Source: Phytophthora colocasiae (lineage: Eukaryota > Oomycota > Peronosporomycetes > Peronosporales > Peronosporaceae). From it: a stretch of 64,000 bases of DNA. A model generated the notes under the pieces. That model searched no databases. It was not told the origin of the DNA and worked only from the letters and a program-made list of their open reading frames with translations. Position 1 is the first letter of the stretch; each line of letters opens with the position of its first letter. Both the position numbers and the translations under genes were made by a program. Of this stretch, positions 1 through 9,773 are shown in pieces. Location: assembly GCA_018806915.1 (NCBI GenBank), contig JAGKQI010000048.1:372001-436000 (forward strand), given 5' to 3'.

Positions 1-1014
1 ACAAGAGGAGCACACGTATCGCGCACATACGCCACAGCAGAGATGACGGTGCAGCAGCCGGTGTGTACCGGTAGGTCTCTTCAAGCACGTCACGCACACG
101 GCGGAGACTTCCTGCTGCTGTCTATCCATCGTCGTAGGACAGCGTTGCCGGATACACCACGCCAGCTTCTTCATCTGTGCGCAATATACATTCTTGGACA
201 CGGACAGCAGCGCTCTGGCAGCTGAACGGGTAATGATAGAGCGCGTCAAGCCTCCGGCTGGATTTAAAAAGCCCTTGATGAACACGTCTACCACTTTCTG
301 ATCAAGCTGCCGGTAGATCGCGCTCATGGACATGTTGCCGCGGATGGCCGAGCCACGCGCCGGTGTCTCGGGGAACTGCACGGAATGAACAAGCTGATAC
401 CCGATACGTTCGCCGTTACGGAGGTACCGGGTGCCTGTGGCCTCCATGTAGACGAAGTCGCGGTTCTTGATCACTGCGCGGACGTGGAAGGGTTGACCCT
501 TCTCGACCCACTTGATGCTCACGGAACGGAACGGATCCTCTGTCGTAGGTTTCACTAGTGTCGCCAACACACAGGCCCGATACATGGTGTCTTGGATGTA
601 TGACGTTTTGATGCGCATCATATCGAGTGTCGGACACGCGAAGCCGTAGATCGCGTCATCCAGGTCGCCTTCGATCGTCCCCGCCACCAAGACGATAGGT
701 AGTTCGGAAATTGAGGATGAATGGGACCGCGGACGTGTACAGGACTCTGCCCCGGGCTCAGGGGCTGACAAACCTGCACGTTCGGCGTAGGATTTCACGT
801 TGTCTTTTTGGTACATGAACTTCCATCGGTCGGGTTCTACCTGGCTGTTCTCGTCAAATAGGAATCGCTCGTAGGTGCGGATACTTTCAGATACGAACAC
901 GCCTGCTAGTCTCTCAAGTTCCTCAGCAGCTTCATAAGTCAAGTGCAGGGGCTTGAACGGGTTCTTAAATCGGTTGCTTGCTCTCCATTCCATAGTGTCG
1001 GAGGGGTCATCCAT
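1..1014 (-). CDS. START-domain protein with C-terminal Cys-rich zinc finger (3' end cut by window edge)
   Basis: The minus strand is open from about 1275 to the left edge. The first in-frame ATG is at 1014, with a second at 993. The translation begins with a motif reading FKPLHLT, continues through a lipid-binding START-like fold (segments such as RWKFMYQKDNVKSYAE, DDAIYGFACPT, DPFRSVSIKWVEKG, RYLRNGERIGYQLVHSV, GNMSMSAIYRQL) and ends, at the window edge, in a Cys/His cluster (CVTCLK..., HLCCGVC, CSSC) like the FYVE-type or START-linked zinc fingers of many oomycete proteins. Known of the family: START domains bind lipids or sterols, and oomycetes carry many such genes of unsolved role. The stop lies outside the window. 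Function is inferred from fold resemblance only. Confidence 0.72.
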   Translation of the reverse strand, partial: MDDPSDTMEWRASNRFKNPFKPLHLTYEAAEELERLAGVFVSESIRTYERFLFDENSQVEPDRWKFMYQKDNVKSYAERAGLSAPEPGAESCTRPRSHSSSISELPIVLVAGTIEGDLDDAIYGFACPTLDMMRIKTSYIQDTMYRACVLATLVKPTTEDPFRSVSIKWVEKGQPFHVRAVIKNRDFVYMEATGTRYLRNGERIGYQLVHSVQFPETPARGSAIRGNMSMSAIYRQLDQKVVDVFIKGFLNPAGGLTRSIITRSAARALLSVSKNVYCAQMKKLAWCIRQRCPTTMDRQQQEVSAVCVTCLKRPTGTHRLLHRHLCCGVCARYVCSSC

Positions 1015-2462
1015 GTATCGGAGGCGGTAACAAACCAGGAATGCGCCGACGTCATTTTTGCGTTGACAGCGAGCGAGTCCACCGTTGGACGCCAGTCGAG
1101 GGATTGTACCCTGGCAGCTGGACAACTGCTCGAGAATGACCACCAGGAGCACTGACAAGCATCCTGATAGGATCCCTGTTGCTTGGCAGTTGGGAGGAAG
1201 CTTCGTCGTCGAAGATGGAGAAGCGCCACCCCATGAGTCTCGTGGTGAGAGGATACACACGCCTTCTAGAGTCGATCACATCTTTGAACGAATGCCCCAC
1301 CGAATGTGAGTGCGAGCGTCTATCGATCAAAGCGACGGCTTTCCATTGTTGGCACCATCAAACGCGGACATTGGGAGGAACACATCTCGGCAACAGCGTT
1401 TGTTACACGGGCTTCCCAGCGTGTCGGATCTCAACTCAACAAGCTTGTGATCAACGACGTCGATACTGAAACATAAGCAAGCTTTGAGAGCCCTATACAG
1501 GTTTCTGCCTCAATAAAGAAGTTGGAGTCTGCATGCAAATGGCAAGGTTATAAGAAATAGACAAGACAGTTCGATTTAAAATTATTGTCAGTTCATAAAA
1601 TGGTGATATGCAGCTCGGAAGGTTATCGGTTTTTCAGGCTTCTTTATTGAGGCAGAAGACTGTACTTTCCGCACTTGAAAATCCGCTTTCGTGGAGGAAT
1701 TGGGGTCAAAATAGCTTGCTCCGGAACGGTAGCGTTTGCCGTACGTACGTACCGTGTAGGTACAGTACAGTGTACGAGACGCATCCATTGTTCGGCAAAA
1801 GGCTTTGTCGCGATGGTCATCGCCAAAGACCATCAGTGCAGGCGCCATCGCTCCTAGTAGACCAGAGTCAACTTGAGAATAGTCTGCATTTGTACCAAAC
1901 TGATAACCAGTGACGACGAAGCGGTTGACGAGTGGAAACGCAGTTCAGGGCGGACCTGCTCACACTCGTCGAGATTTTTTTGTCAATCGACGACGCCAAG
2001 TAAAAGTCGAACGTTCAAATTCAATTTTCGCCGTCTGAAGCGGGGAAACGTAGAGGTTCTGCGTATCATTTTGCCAAGGTGATCGATCACCACTGCTACG
2101 TGAGGCAAAGGGCACAATAGCCACAAGGTGAAAGGCAGTGTGAGTGATTACCTGATCGCGCCATCTGGTCAGATCATAGATTTACACAGTCCCTTATAAA
2201 TTTCAAAATAATGTAAACTCGATATCAGATCCGATCGTTTTCATCAGGTTCAACAAAACTCACAGGTTTTTCTGACTTGTTACTGTTACTTTTCGCGCGT
2301 CGGAGAGACATTGGCCATGAAATCAAGACGACTGTGTTGCCGCATACTAAACCCAACATGTTGCCTTTCACCTGGCTCCTTTTTGCCATGCCGGACCAGT
2401 TCTACGCGAAATGGCAAAGTCGATTTGCCACTCCTCTCCTTGCCAATCGCTAAATTGCCAGG
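1015..2462. other. intergenic region
   Basis: I see no convincing gene between the START-domain gene and the first expansin-like gene. Short open frames on both strands lack recognisable motifs and are probably chance. The stretch holds a 19-bp inverted repeat and AT-rich sequence (2160-2300) upstream of the expansin promoter. Confidence 0.5.
1503..1657. repeat. 19-bp perfect inverted repeat with 117-bp spacer
   Basis: The left arm at 1503-1521 (core CTGCCTCAATAAAGAAG) recurs as its exact reverse complement at 1639-1657. No transposase is nearby. It could be a small MITE remnant or a stem-loop; the sequence does not decide. Confidence 0.6.
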
Positions 2463-2478
2463 TCATTCTCACTTGTGC
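2463..2478 (+). promoter_or_regulatory. oomycete initiator-like core promoter of expansin-like gene 1
   Basis: TCATTCTCACTTGTGC resembles the oomycete initiator element (TCATT followed by a CA-rich block) and lies 52 nt before the ATG at 2515. Its position supports 2515 over the in-frame upstream start at 2311. Confidence 0.5.
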
Positions 2479-2514
2479 CCGTTGCTACATTACCAATTCA
2501 ACTCCGAGGCAAGA

Positions 2515-3858
2515 ATGATCCGACAGCTCTCACTATTGGCAACGGTGGTGCCGGTTATGGTTCTTGCAGGGGGTGACACCTACTTCACCGGTGACGGCAC
2601 GTCGTACACGCTCGGACAAGTATCGTCGGGCAATTGCAACTTCATGTACGACCCAGGCGTAGGTGACAACTACGCGGCACTCAACAATGAACAATGGGAC
2701 TCGACACTTAACTGTGGTCGATGCGCTGAAGTTTCGTGCGCGGATTCCCGGTGCAGCGATACGACTAGTACTCAGATCGTTTACCTCGTGGACAGATGTC
2801 CGGAATGCAAACAAGGCGACTTGGACTTGTCCCCGACTGTATTCAAGACACTCACAGGCAGTGACCCGTCCCGATACAGCATCAAGTGGAAATTCGTGGA
2901 TTGCCCCGTGAGTGGTAACATCCAGTACTGTACGAAAAGCGGTAGTAGCAGTTCGTGGTTGGCTGTGCAACCAGCGAACTTCGCCAACGGTGTGGCTAGT
3001 GTGAAAATTGCTAATCAGGACGTGACGATGGTGGACTCATGCTATTATTTCCTGCTTAATGGTGGATCGAATGTTGATATTTCGGCGGTGGATATTCAAC
3101 TTACGTCCATTTCAGGCGAGACGATCACTGAGACGTTGTCACTTACAGCCGACAAGTGCACGGAGGGAACGTCCAACTTCGGAGGAAGCACTACACAGCA
3201 GAGTTCGACCAGTCAGACCAGTCAGAGTTCTACTACTCAGCAATCGGCTCCAGCTCCGACGACACCTGCGCCTACAACTGCTGCTCCTACTACTCCACCA
3301 GCCACAACTGCTGCTCCGACACCGACTACTACCGCTCCAACGGCTACTACTGCTACACCTGTGTCTTACACTTTTACCAGCAGCAGTTCCTCGCAATCCC
3401 AGTCGCAGACGCAGCAGAGTGAAGTGAACACCTACTTCAACTCATTAACGAACAGCTCGAGTTCGACTACTGGCACTTACAAGGCTGGAAAGGTGACGGC
3501 AGCGGACGAATCTGGCAGTGGTGTGTCCATCCTGCAGTCCAGCGAGGCCGGCGTCGAGAAGACCCCCAGTACGCAGCAAAATGATGACGATACCGACAAC
3601 ACGTCGCAGACTGCCGGTTCCGACACCAAGCAGGCGAATACCAAGTCTGAAGCGATATCTACAGGTACAAGTCCAGTTGTCGTCGCACTGATCGTGTTGG
3701 CTGTTGTGGGTGGAATCGCTCTGGCGGCTGTCGCCTACGTCGTCAAGAAGAAGAAACTGGACGACAAGCAAATCGATCGTGACGAGGCAATGATCCGGTC
3801 CTTTGATACGTTCAGCTCCCCCGTACGCGTGAACGAGACCAGCATCGCCAAGATTTAA
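2515..3858 (+). CDS. expansin-like membrane-anchored secreted protein 1
   Basis: 447 residues. An upstream in-frame ATG at 2311 exists, but 2515 gives a typical signal peptide (MIRQLSLLATVVPVMVLAGG) and sits just after an initiator-like element. The mature N-terminus is a double-psi beta-barrel expansin module with paired cysteines (GNCNFM, CGRCAEVSC, VDRCPECKQGDLDLSP), followed by an expansin C-terminal-like beta domain (WLAVQPANF, CYYFLLNGG). Then come a Ser/Thr/Pro-rich mucin-like linker (about residues 220-350), a low-complexity region, a C-terminal transmembrane segment (VVVALIVLAVVGGIALAAVAYVV) and a short basic cytoplasmic tail. Expansins loosen cell-wall polysaccharide networks without hydrolysis. 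The tail suggests plasma-membrane tethering with the module displayed outside. It is the first of three same-strand paralogues. Confidence 0.85.
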   Translation: MIRQLSLLATVVPVMVLAGGDTYFTGDGTSYTLGQVSSGNCNFMYDPGVGDNYAALNNEQWDSTLNCGRCAEVSCADSRCSDTTSTQIVYLVDRCPECKQGDLDLSPTVFKTLTGSDPSRYSIKWKFVDCPVSGNIQYCTKSGSSSSWLAVQPANFANGVASVKIANQDVTMVDSCYYFLLNGGSNVDISAVDIQLTSISGETITETLSLTADKCTEGTSNFGGSTTQQSSTSQTSQSSTTQQSAPAPTTPAPTTAAPTTPPATTAAPTPTTTAPTATTATPVSYTFTSSSSSQSQSQTQQSEVNTYFNSLTNSSSSTTGTYKAGKVTAADESGSGVSILQSSEAGVEKTPSTQQNDDDTDNTSQTAGSDTKQANTKSEAISTGTSPVVVALIVLAVVGGIALAAVAYVVKKKKLDDKQIDRDEAMIRSFDTFSSPVRVNETSIAKI

Positions 3859-4608
3859 GTCAAATCTTTAAATTCCAGCTAGTCAGTCAGTCACTCGTTC
3901 AAGGCATGAGATGGAGGCAGCTTCGATCTCAAACCGGTAGCGTTTATTTGAGTTGTTTATCTGTTTTTAAGGGATCAGTGGCAATCCCTTTGGAGACTGA
4001 AAGCGCATCGCGTAAATCTTACGTCATAAACTGAAGCTTTCCTTTTTACGACTACTTTTTGCGATGTACATGAAATGTCATGTACAGTCTGGACTTGGGG
4101 TCAGTGTTTCGACAGCATCGCAGAATTATTAGACCACTGCAACTCTAAGGTCGGACCATGGATCGCGATCCTTTGAGTCAAAAGAGGGCAGGCAGGTTTA
4201 CTAAAAAAAACTAACGCTAAACTCTCTGCGCCGCAACCTTGCCACACGAAGTCCTAGTCGTTCCTAACATCAAGAGCTTAAACGTGATGATCCGGTTTGA
4301 CCACCGTTTCGCTAATACGTCAGTCCAGTAGGTAATGTAGTCTTGCTCCAAGCGTCGGGAATCCGATGCAGCATCTGTCGACACCAATGGATCAGCATTT
4401 TCTCGGAGGTGGCAGGCAGCCTGTCGCGGTGTCGACTGGAGCTCCGTCGTCTTGAAACGACAATATGCGCTATGCTTCAGTTTAAGTACTTCGAAATCGT
4501 TTATGAAGCGAAACATCTCGACTGGCTTCACGCATGGAAACGGATCCCATGAGGGCGTCTGTGCATTCTTGAATTCGACGTCAACCGCACCAATCCGTTC
4601 CCATTAGT
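3859..4608. other. intergenic region with short stem-loop
   Basis: No gene seen. A perfect 9-bp stem with a 4-nt loop (TGTACATGA / TCATGTACA, 4065-4086) lies about 200 nt after the stop of expansin-like gene 1. It could be a 3'-UTR structure; no function is claimed. Confidence 0.45.
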
Positions 4609-6567
4609 ATGCGTCCGATGAATAGAGTCCTAGAGATTTTACTACTGGCGAGTGGCATCTCCTCTGTGAGAGCTTATACTGGCCATGCAACTACTTACGG
4701 ACTCACAGATCCCTCAGGCGGTAACTGTAACTTCATGCAATACCCTCGAGCTGCAGTGTCTAACTTTGTGGCGATCAACAAGGTCCAATGGGATAGCTCC
4801 ATGAGCTGCGGACGCTGTGCCCAAGTGACGTGTACCGATTCGTTATGCTCCGGTCGATCGATGGAGTCGGAGATCGTGTACGTCGTGGATCAATGTCCAG
4901 GGTGCAATGAAGGTGATCTCGATCTCTCCCCGTCGGTATTCAAGTCGATCACCGGTATGGAGCCTGGAATCGTTGAGATCTCGTGGGAGTTCGTGACTTG
5001 CCCCTCGTCAGGGAATATCGAGTATTGTTTAAAAGAGGGCAGCAATGCTTTCTGGGCTGCGATTCAACCGACACACACTGCAGTTGGCGTTGACTCCGTC
5101 ACGATCGATGGGAAACCGACGAGTATGGTGGCGTCGTCCTTTTACTTCCTCTTAGACGGTGACAGCACTGACAAATCGGATCTATCCAACCTGAAAATCA
5201 GCATGACGAGTGTTCAAGGCGAAACGATCACTGATGTGCTGTCTTTCGCCGATGGGAATTGTGTCGAAGGCACTTCGCAATTCACAATTGGTGAGAGTTC
5301 TAGTGTTAGTACGGAACCGCCAACAACGGAGCCACCGACCACAGACGCCCCAACCAATACACCGACTGAGGTTCCAACAGACGCTCCGACTACAACCCCG
5401 ACGAGTGCACCGACAGAAACCCCATCCGCTACACCGACTGAAGAGTCAACTGCTGCACCGACCACCGACCCACCAGCTACAAGTACGCCGACGAGTACAT
5501 TGGCAGAACCTCGGACTGAAAACCCAAACATCCCAACCGAAGTTCTGACTGAAGCGCCAACTGGAGCTCCAACTATACCCCCTCCAGCCTCAAGTGCACT
5601 GACAGAAATGCCAACAAGTGCTCCAATAGAAACCCCATCAACAACGAGCACCCCGACAGGAGTTTCGAGTGAAGAGCCAACTAACGCACTGACTACTGCC
5701 CCATCATCAGCCACAAATACGCCGACGAGTACTCTGACAGAAACAACTACGCCGACTAAAGAGCCAACTTTTGTCCAACCAACTACAAGTCCAGTAACAA
5801 TTGCACTGAGTGAACTCCTGACAGAAACCCCATCATCAACCACGAGCACCCCCACTGAAGTTTTGACTGAAGGAACTCCAACTACGTCTCCACCATCGTC
5901 GAGTGTCCCGACCGATGCGCCGACGAGTGCTCCGACAGAAACCCCATCAACAAAGATCACCCCGACAGAAATTCTGAGTGAAGAATCAACTAGCGCGCCG
6001 ACGCCAGCCCCGCCAACTACAAGCACACCGACAATTGCGCCGACTGAGACTTCGTCCCCCACGGAGGTTCCGACCGTGGCTTCAACTTCACCAACTGCAA
6101 GCTCACCAACAATAACATCGCCCACAACGGCGCCGCCGACGGCCAACGCAGTAGTCGAAGCTCAGACAACAGCCCCACGACAGACAAGTACACCAACAAC
6201 CGCACCGCCGACAAATGCACCGACCAGGTCGCCCACCGAAGTCCCAACTAACGCAGCAACGACTTCCCGGGTAACAACCACCAGTAGGCCGGCAACTGTA
6301 GCCCTCACCGAAGATCCAAAAACCGCACCCCCTTCCATTAACGCAGAAGACGCGACTACAGCTCCAACTAATTCGCCTCCCGCCGACGACACTGAATCCG
6401 CCGGAACTTCAGTCACGAACCGATCGAGCGATGCCGACGCAGGTCATACCGTCGTTGTGAGCGTTCTAGCAGTGTTTGGATGTCTCTTCATCCTAGTGGT
6501 CATTGTTTTGTTCATCGTAAACAGGAAGAAGAAGCAGTTGTCCCGTACCCGGGAATATAGTGTGTGA
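4609..6567 (+). CDS. expansin-like protein 2, C-terminus replaced by LTR sequence
   Basis: 652 codons as read. Start at 4609 (MRPMNRVLEILLLASG..., a signal peptide; a second ATG is at 4618). It has the same domain order as gene 1: expansin double-psi barrel (GNCNFM, CGRCAQVTC, VDQCPGCNEGDLDLSP), a second beta domain (FWAAIQPTH, SFYFLLDGD), then a much longer Thr/Pro-rich linker of repeated TPTxAPT-like units (about residues 230-600), and a transmembrane helix (VVVSVLAVFGCLFILVVIVLFIV) followed by basic residues. From 6539 the frame runs into the Gypsy-A 5' LTR, which supplies only nine foreign codons (6541-6567) and the stop. The genuine tail is found after the 3' LTR at 17935-18093. The extracellular part and membrane anchor are intact, so a tail-less protein may still be made. 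Confidence 0.8.
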   Translation: MRPMNRVLEILLLASGISSVRAYTGHATTYGLTDPSGGNCNFMQYPRAAVSNFVAINKVQWDSSMSCGRCAQVTCTDSLCSGRSMESEIVYVVDQCPGCNEGDLDLSPSVFKSITGMEPGIVEISWEFVTCPSSGNIEYCLKEGSNAFWAAIQPTHTAVGVDSVTIDGKPTSMVASSFYFLLDGDSTDKSDLSNLKISMTSVQGETITDVLSFADGNCVEGTSQFTIGESSSVSTEPPTTEPPTTDAPTNTPTEVPTDAPTTTPTSAPTETPSATPTEESTAAPTTDPPATSTPTSTLAEPRTENPNIPTEVLTEAPTGAPTIPPPASSALTEMPTSAPIETPSTTSTPTGVSSEEPTNALTTAPSSATNTPTSTLTETTTPTKEPTFVQPTTSPVTIALSELLTETPSSTTSTPTEVLTEGTPTTSPPSSSVPTDAPTSAPTETPSTKITPTEILSEESTSAPTPAPPTTSTPTIAPTETSSPTEVPTVASTSPTASSPTITSPTTAPPTANAVVEAQTTAPRQTSTPTTAPPTNAPTRSPTEVPTNAATTSRVTTTSRPATVALTEDPKTAPPSINAEDATTAPTNSPPADDTESAGTSVTNRSSDADAGHTVVVSVLAVFGCLFILVVIVLFIVNRKKKQLSRTREYSV

Positions 6568-6943
6568 ACCAGCATCGGGCGCGCATTATGTCCCGAGGCC
6601 TTGCCCAACGTCGACCACCGTACATGGCCCGGTGGCCTAGTACTATGTCTGAGGTCCAGTTTGGAGGTACCTCTCATCTACTCCCTGCCCCGTCTACTAT
6701 CATACCATCGCGAGAGGACGGATGTCAGGCCTAGTCTCAGTGCTCTTCTACTTCGGAGGTGTGTCATCCCTACAAGTACCGGTCAAGACCTTCCTGAAAT
6801 CTAGTCAGTCGTGTATCTACCAAGTTAAGAACAACCAAAAACAAGAAGAAAGAAGTTTGCATTTTACGTATTCCCTAAGCTCCCCGCCCAGACCTACTCG
6901 ATAACAGTCCGCAACTACTCGACCCTTAACCAGGTATACGACA
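6539..6943 (+). repeat. Gypsy-A 5' LTR (405 bp)
   Basis: Begins TGTCCCGTACCCGGG and ends AGGTATACGACA. It matches the LTR at 17530-17934 throughout on reading. Confidence 0.93.
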
Positions 6944-6945
6944 AG

Positions 6946-6961
6946 TGGTGGAGAAGCAGGG
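6946..6961 (+). other. Gypsy-A primer-binding site
   Basis: TGGTGGAGAAGCAGGG begins 2 nt after the 5' LTR. Its complement ends in CCA with a discriminator A and a 7-nt acceptor strand, the layout of a tRNA 3' end. The tRNA species was not identified. The same sequence follows the related LTR at 41191-41571. Confidence 0.6.
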
Positions 6962-7328
6962 TAGTTGTCCACTGGAGAAAGGTCTGCTAAGTGAGCGCCG
7001 ACGAGGGAATACGCCTGCTGCCAAGGACACCGAAGAAGAGTACTACCTACGAGGAGTGGGAGATCGCGTCACTGCTAGTTCGACAAGGGTCAACTAGGGA
7101 GGTGCTCGGCGACTACACTCAGGACGAGACCAAGACTTACTCGGAAGCACCTTCAAAGCAAGCGGACTAGCTCCGAAGCGAGTTGCTAAGTGAAGACAGT
7201 CTCCATCTACATCTACATCTACTCTAACCACAGGCGTGTATCGGATCTGGGAGTGGATCACCTGGGCGGGAGTGCTACAAGTCCCTGAACACAAGTCTAC
7301 CGAAGGAGAAGAAGAACCTGAGATCGAG
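6962..7328 (+). other. Gypsy-A untranslated leader
   Basis: About 370 nt between primer-binding site and gag ATG, with no gene. A homologous leader is at 41572-41887 in the second copy. The leader ends in CATCTACATCTACATCTACT-type repeats. Confidence 0.6.
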
Positions 7329-9773
7329 ATGTCCTCGTTCGGTCCACACGGCGGACTCGACGAAGACGACGGCAGTCCTATGTCAAGTGGGAGTAGACGC
7401 GCTGAAGACCCATCTACTGCGTGGTTTGGTACTGGAAGAGAGCAGTCGACAGCCACCTCAGTCCCCGTCGACTCGAGTGGAAGCACTGGATGGTCTGCTC
7501 CTGCATGGTTGAGTGGGGGGAGTACTCTCCTCGCTGGACGACCTGACTTGACTTCGGTTGGAGGACTTACCTCCGTCCAGTCTATCGTCCGTAGAGCTGC
7601 CTTAGGTTCGAACCGACCTGAACCGCCCCGACCGAGACTAGTACGAAGCATCTCTGAACCTCGGACCGGAGGCCTGAGACCCGACGAGAGTAGCTCCCCA
7701 GCTACTGTGAGACCTACCTTCGCATCGAACCAACCAGAGACTGGATTTGCTGCGGTTCCGAGTGTCCCTCCTGGGACGGTCCCGCGTTACGAGCCTGAAG
7801 TAGACCCCTCTACAGGTCAAACCTGGCTACCACCGGCACCTACGACTACTATGAATCCTGAACTGATGACGACTCAGCTGCCTGCGCGATCCCGCTACTC
7901 CTTGGCGATTGACCCTCCTCAGCATCCTACGACCGCCTCTGTTCAGGATAGTGCTGTTCCTGCTACGGTGATTCAACCGCCCCTTGCTCCTACAAGCTAC
8001 TCTATGGATGTTGGAGGTAACCTAGGTGTGGTCACGAACCCGACCGGAGTACTCCCTACTGGATGGGGTAGTCAGCTGCCTGCGACTCAACCAAGCGTGA
8101 ATGTCGGATGGCCGGGGAGCCAGCCACCTACTCTTGCCCCTGTAGTGACACCTGCGGCTAGTGTCCCTCAGTCTAACCGGTCGGCTATCGCGAGTTACCA
8201 GAATGTCACTATCGGAGCTACCCCTGGTGTACCTGGGACTGGACTGAACAGCCCCTTTATCCAGCCTGTGGGATGGTCTACTGTGGCGGGCTTCTCGTAC
8301 GGGAATCCAACACCCGTCGCCCAGACAACTACTCCTGTGCAACCTCCGATGACTGGTTCGTACCCACAAGTGACTCCGGGGGTTCAAGTTACCACTGCGA
8401 CTACTGGGCTTCCGCCGCCTCACCCTGTGTACCCGAGTCAACCACCGTCTACTGCCTACTCGATGTATTCTATGACTTCGAATCCGTCTACTCAACGACC
8501 TTCGCTGCCCGTCCCCCTGACATCTACTCCTAGTGTACCGATGACTTCGTCGATGGGTCAGCCTCCTGTCGTTGGTATGGGTTCTTACCCCAACCAACTC
8601 CCTCCCGTCTACTCTCAGACGGCGAGTCAAGTGGCTAGACCTCGACCCGTCGGGATGCCTTCGAACATCAAGAACGCTATCCGGATGATCCAACCCTTCT
8701 ACTCGGACAGTGCTTCGGTCGACAAGGCTCGAACTTTTTGGAACGACTTTGAGAGGACTACTGAGGGACTCGACGGTTCGCTTCGTTTGAGTGCTTTCAG
8801 GGAGTGTCTGAAGGGTAAGACTGGTGAAGAGTGGTGGACGTACTCGCAGATCAATGACTTCGATACACTTCGTACCCGATTCCACAACCAATTCATCTGT
8901 CAGACTCCTCTGCAGATGATCGAGCGACTGAAGAAGACGAAGCGCTCTCGTGGGATGTCTGCTGAAGTGTGGGTTGACTTGATCTCGAGTCTGTGTGATG
9001 CTGCACAGTACTTCGACCCTGAGATGAGGTACCAGTACTTCCTGTCTGGACTACGGAACAAGCAGTGGAGGAACACTCTGGACACCTCTCTGGTGAACTC
9101 GATCCCTCAGGCAGTGGCTGTGCTGCTGTACAAGAATCAGCACTTGCCTGTGGAGGATGACAAGGATTTCGCCGACGAGCCGCCTAAGAAGTCAGCCGAC
9201 GACGACATGATGAAGCAGATGCTCGCTATGATGCAGCAGACTCAGAACTTGCTGGTTCAGCAACAGACTCAAGCGTCACAGACTACCCCTCCAGTAGCCG
9301 CCGTCCAGTACCAGTTGGCTCCGAACACGACTCAAGGAGTGTATGCGGTACCGCCTCAAGCGTCTACTTCAGCCTTACCGGCTACTCCGATGAGAGGTAT
9401 CCGTCAGGGTCCAGACCTGTATACCCAAGAGGGACACATAGTGTGTGGTCGCTGTCACACCCTAGGGTGTAGTCGTTTGAACTGTCGTCGGAACAACTCA
9501 GTCTGTACGAACTGTCAGACAGCGGGTCACATCAACGTCGAGTGCGAGCAACCTCGAATCTACCAGCGTCCTCAACAGTCTAACCAGCCGCCGTCGACTA
9601 ACTACAACTCGAACTCTCGCTCGAACGACCAGTACCGTCGAGGTTCTCGGGCGTGTTTCTTGTGTGGAGGAGATGGCCATGTCGTTGCGAACTGTCCTAC
9701 GCGTGAAATGCTCAGTCAACTAGCTCAGAAGTCGAACTCTGGAACGTCGGCTGCTAACGCTGGTCGACAATGA
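7329..9773 (+). CDS. gag: Gypsy-A gag
   Basis: About 814 residues from the ATG at 7329 (MSSFGPHGG), chosen because the second copy keeps the same start after a variable acidic run; the open frame begins upstream without ATG. The N-terminal half is Pro/Ser/Thr/Gln-rich and disordered. A retrotransposon gag core follows (IKNAIRMIQPFYSDSASVDK, FWNDFE, LRLSAFRECLKGKTGEEWW) and then a Cys-rich nucleocapsid region with a CCHC knuckle (CFLCGGDGHVVANC) after a second Cys cluster (CGRCHTLGC). It forms the particle and packages RNA. It ends in a single TGA, after which the frame stays open into the protease region, so readthrough is likely. Confidence 0.88.
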   Translation: MSSFGPHGGLDEDDGSPMSSGSRRAEDPSTAWFGTGREQSTATSVPVDSSGSTGWSAPAWLSGGSTLLAGRPDLTSVGGLTSVQSIVRRAALGSNRPEPPRPRLVRSISEPRTGGLRPDESSSPATVRPTFASNQPETGFAAVPSVPPGTVPRYEPEVDPSTGQTWLPPAPTTTMNPELMTTQLPARSRYSLAIDPPQHPTTASVQDSAVPATVIQPPLAPTSYSMDVGGNLGVVTNPTGVLPTGWGSQLPATQPSVNVGWPGSQPPTLAPVVTPAASVPQSNRSAIASYQNVTIGATPGVPGTGLNSPFIQPVGWSTVAGFSYGNPTPVAQTTTPVQPPMTGSYPQVTPGVQVTTATTGLPPPHPVYPSQPPSTAYSMYSMTSNPSTQRPSLPVPLTSTPSVPMTSSMGQPPVVGMGSYPNQLPPVYSQTASQVARPRPVGMPSNIKNAIRMIQPFYSDSASVDKARTFWNDFERTTEGLDGSLRLSAFRECLKGKTGEEWWTYSQINDFDTLRTRFHNQFICQTPLQMIERLKKTKRSRGMSAEVWVDLISSLCDAAQYFDPEMRYQYFLSGLRNKQWRNTLDTSLVNSIPQAVAVLLYKNQHLPVEDDKDFADEPPKKSADDDMMKQMLAMMQQTQNLLVQQQTQASQTTPPVAAVQYQLAPNTTQGVYAVPPQASTSALPATPMRGIRQGPDLYTQEGHIVCGRCHTLGCSRLNCRRNNSVCTNCQTAGHINVECEQPRIYQRPQQSNQPPSTNYNSNSRSNDQYRRGSRACFLCGGDGHVVANCPTREMLSQLAQKSNSGTSAANAGRQ

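Noticed and set aside
1588..1848. Small minus-strand gene in the first intergenic region
   Set aside because: 86 codons, no motif, overlapping frames on both strands and spanning one arm of an inverted repeat.
5214..6146. Long minus-strand open frame (310 codons) opposite expansin-like gene 2
   Set aside because: It is the mirror of the Thr/Pro repeat linker and reads as low-complexity Val/Gly/Ser; a shadow of the real gene.
8022..8891. Minus-strand frame of 289 codons opposite Gypsy-A gag
   Set aside because: Arg/Ser-rich product with no motif, lying wholly over a well-supported gag.
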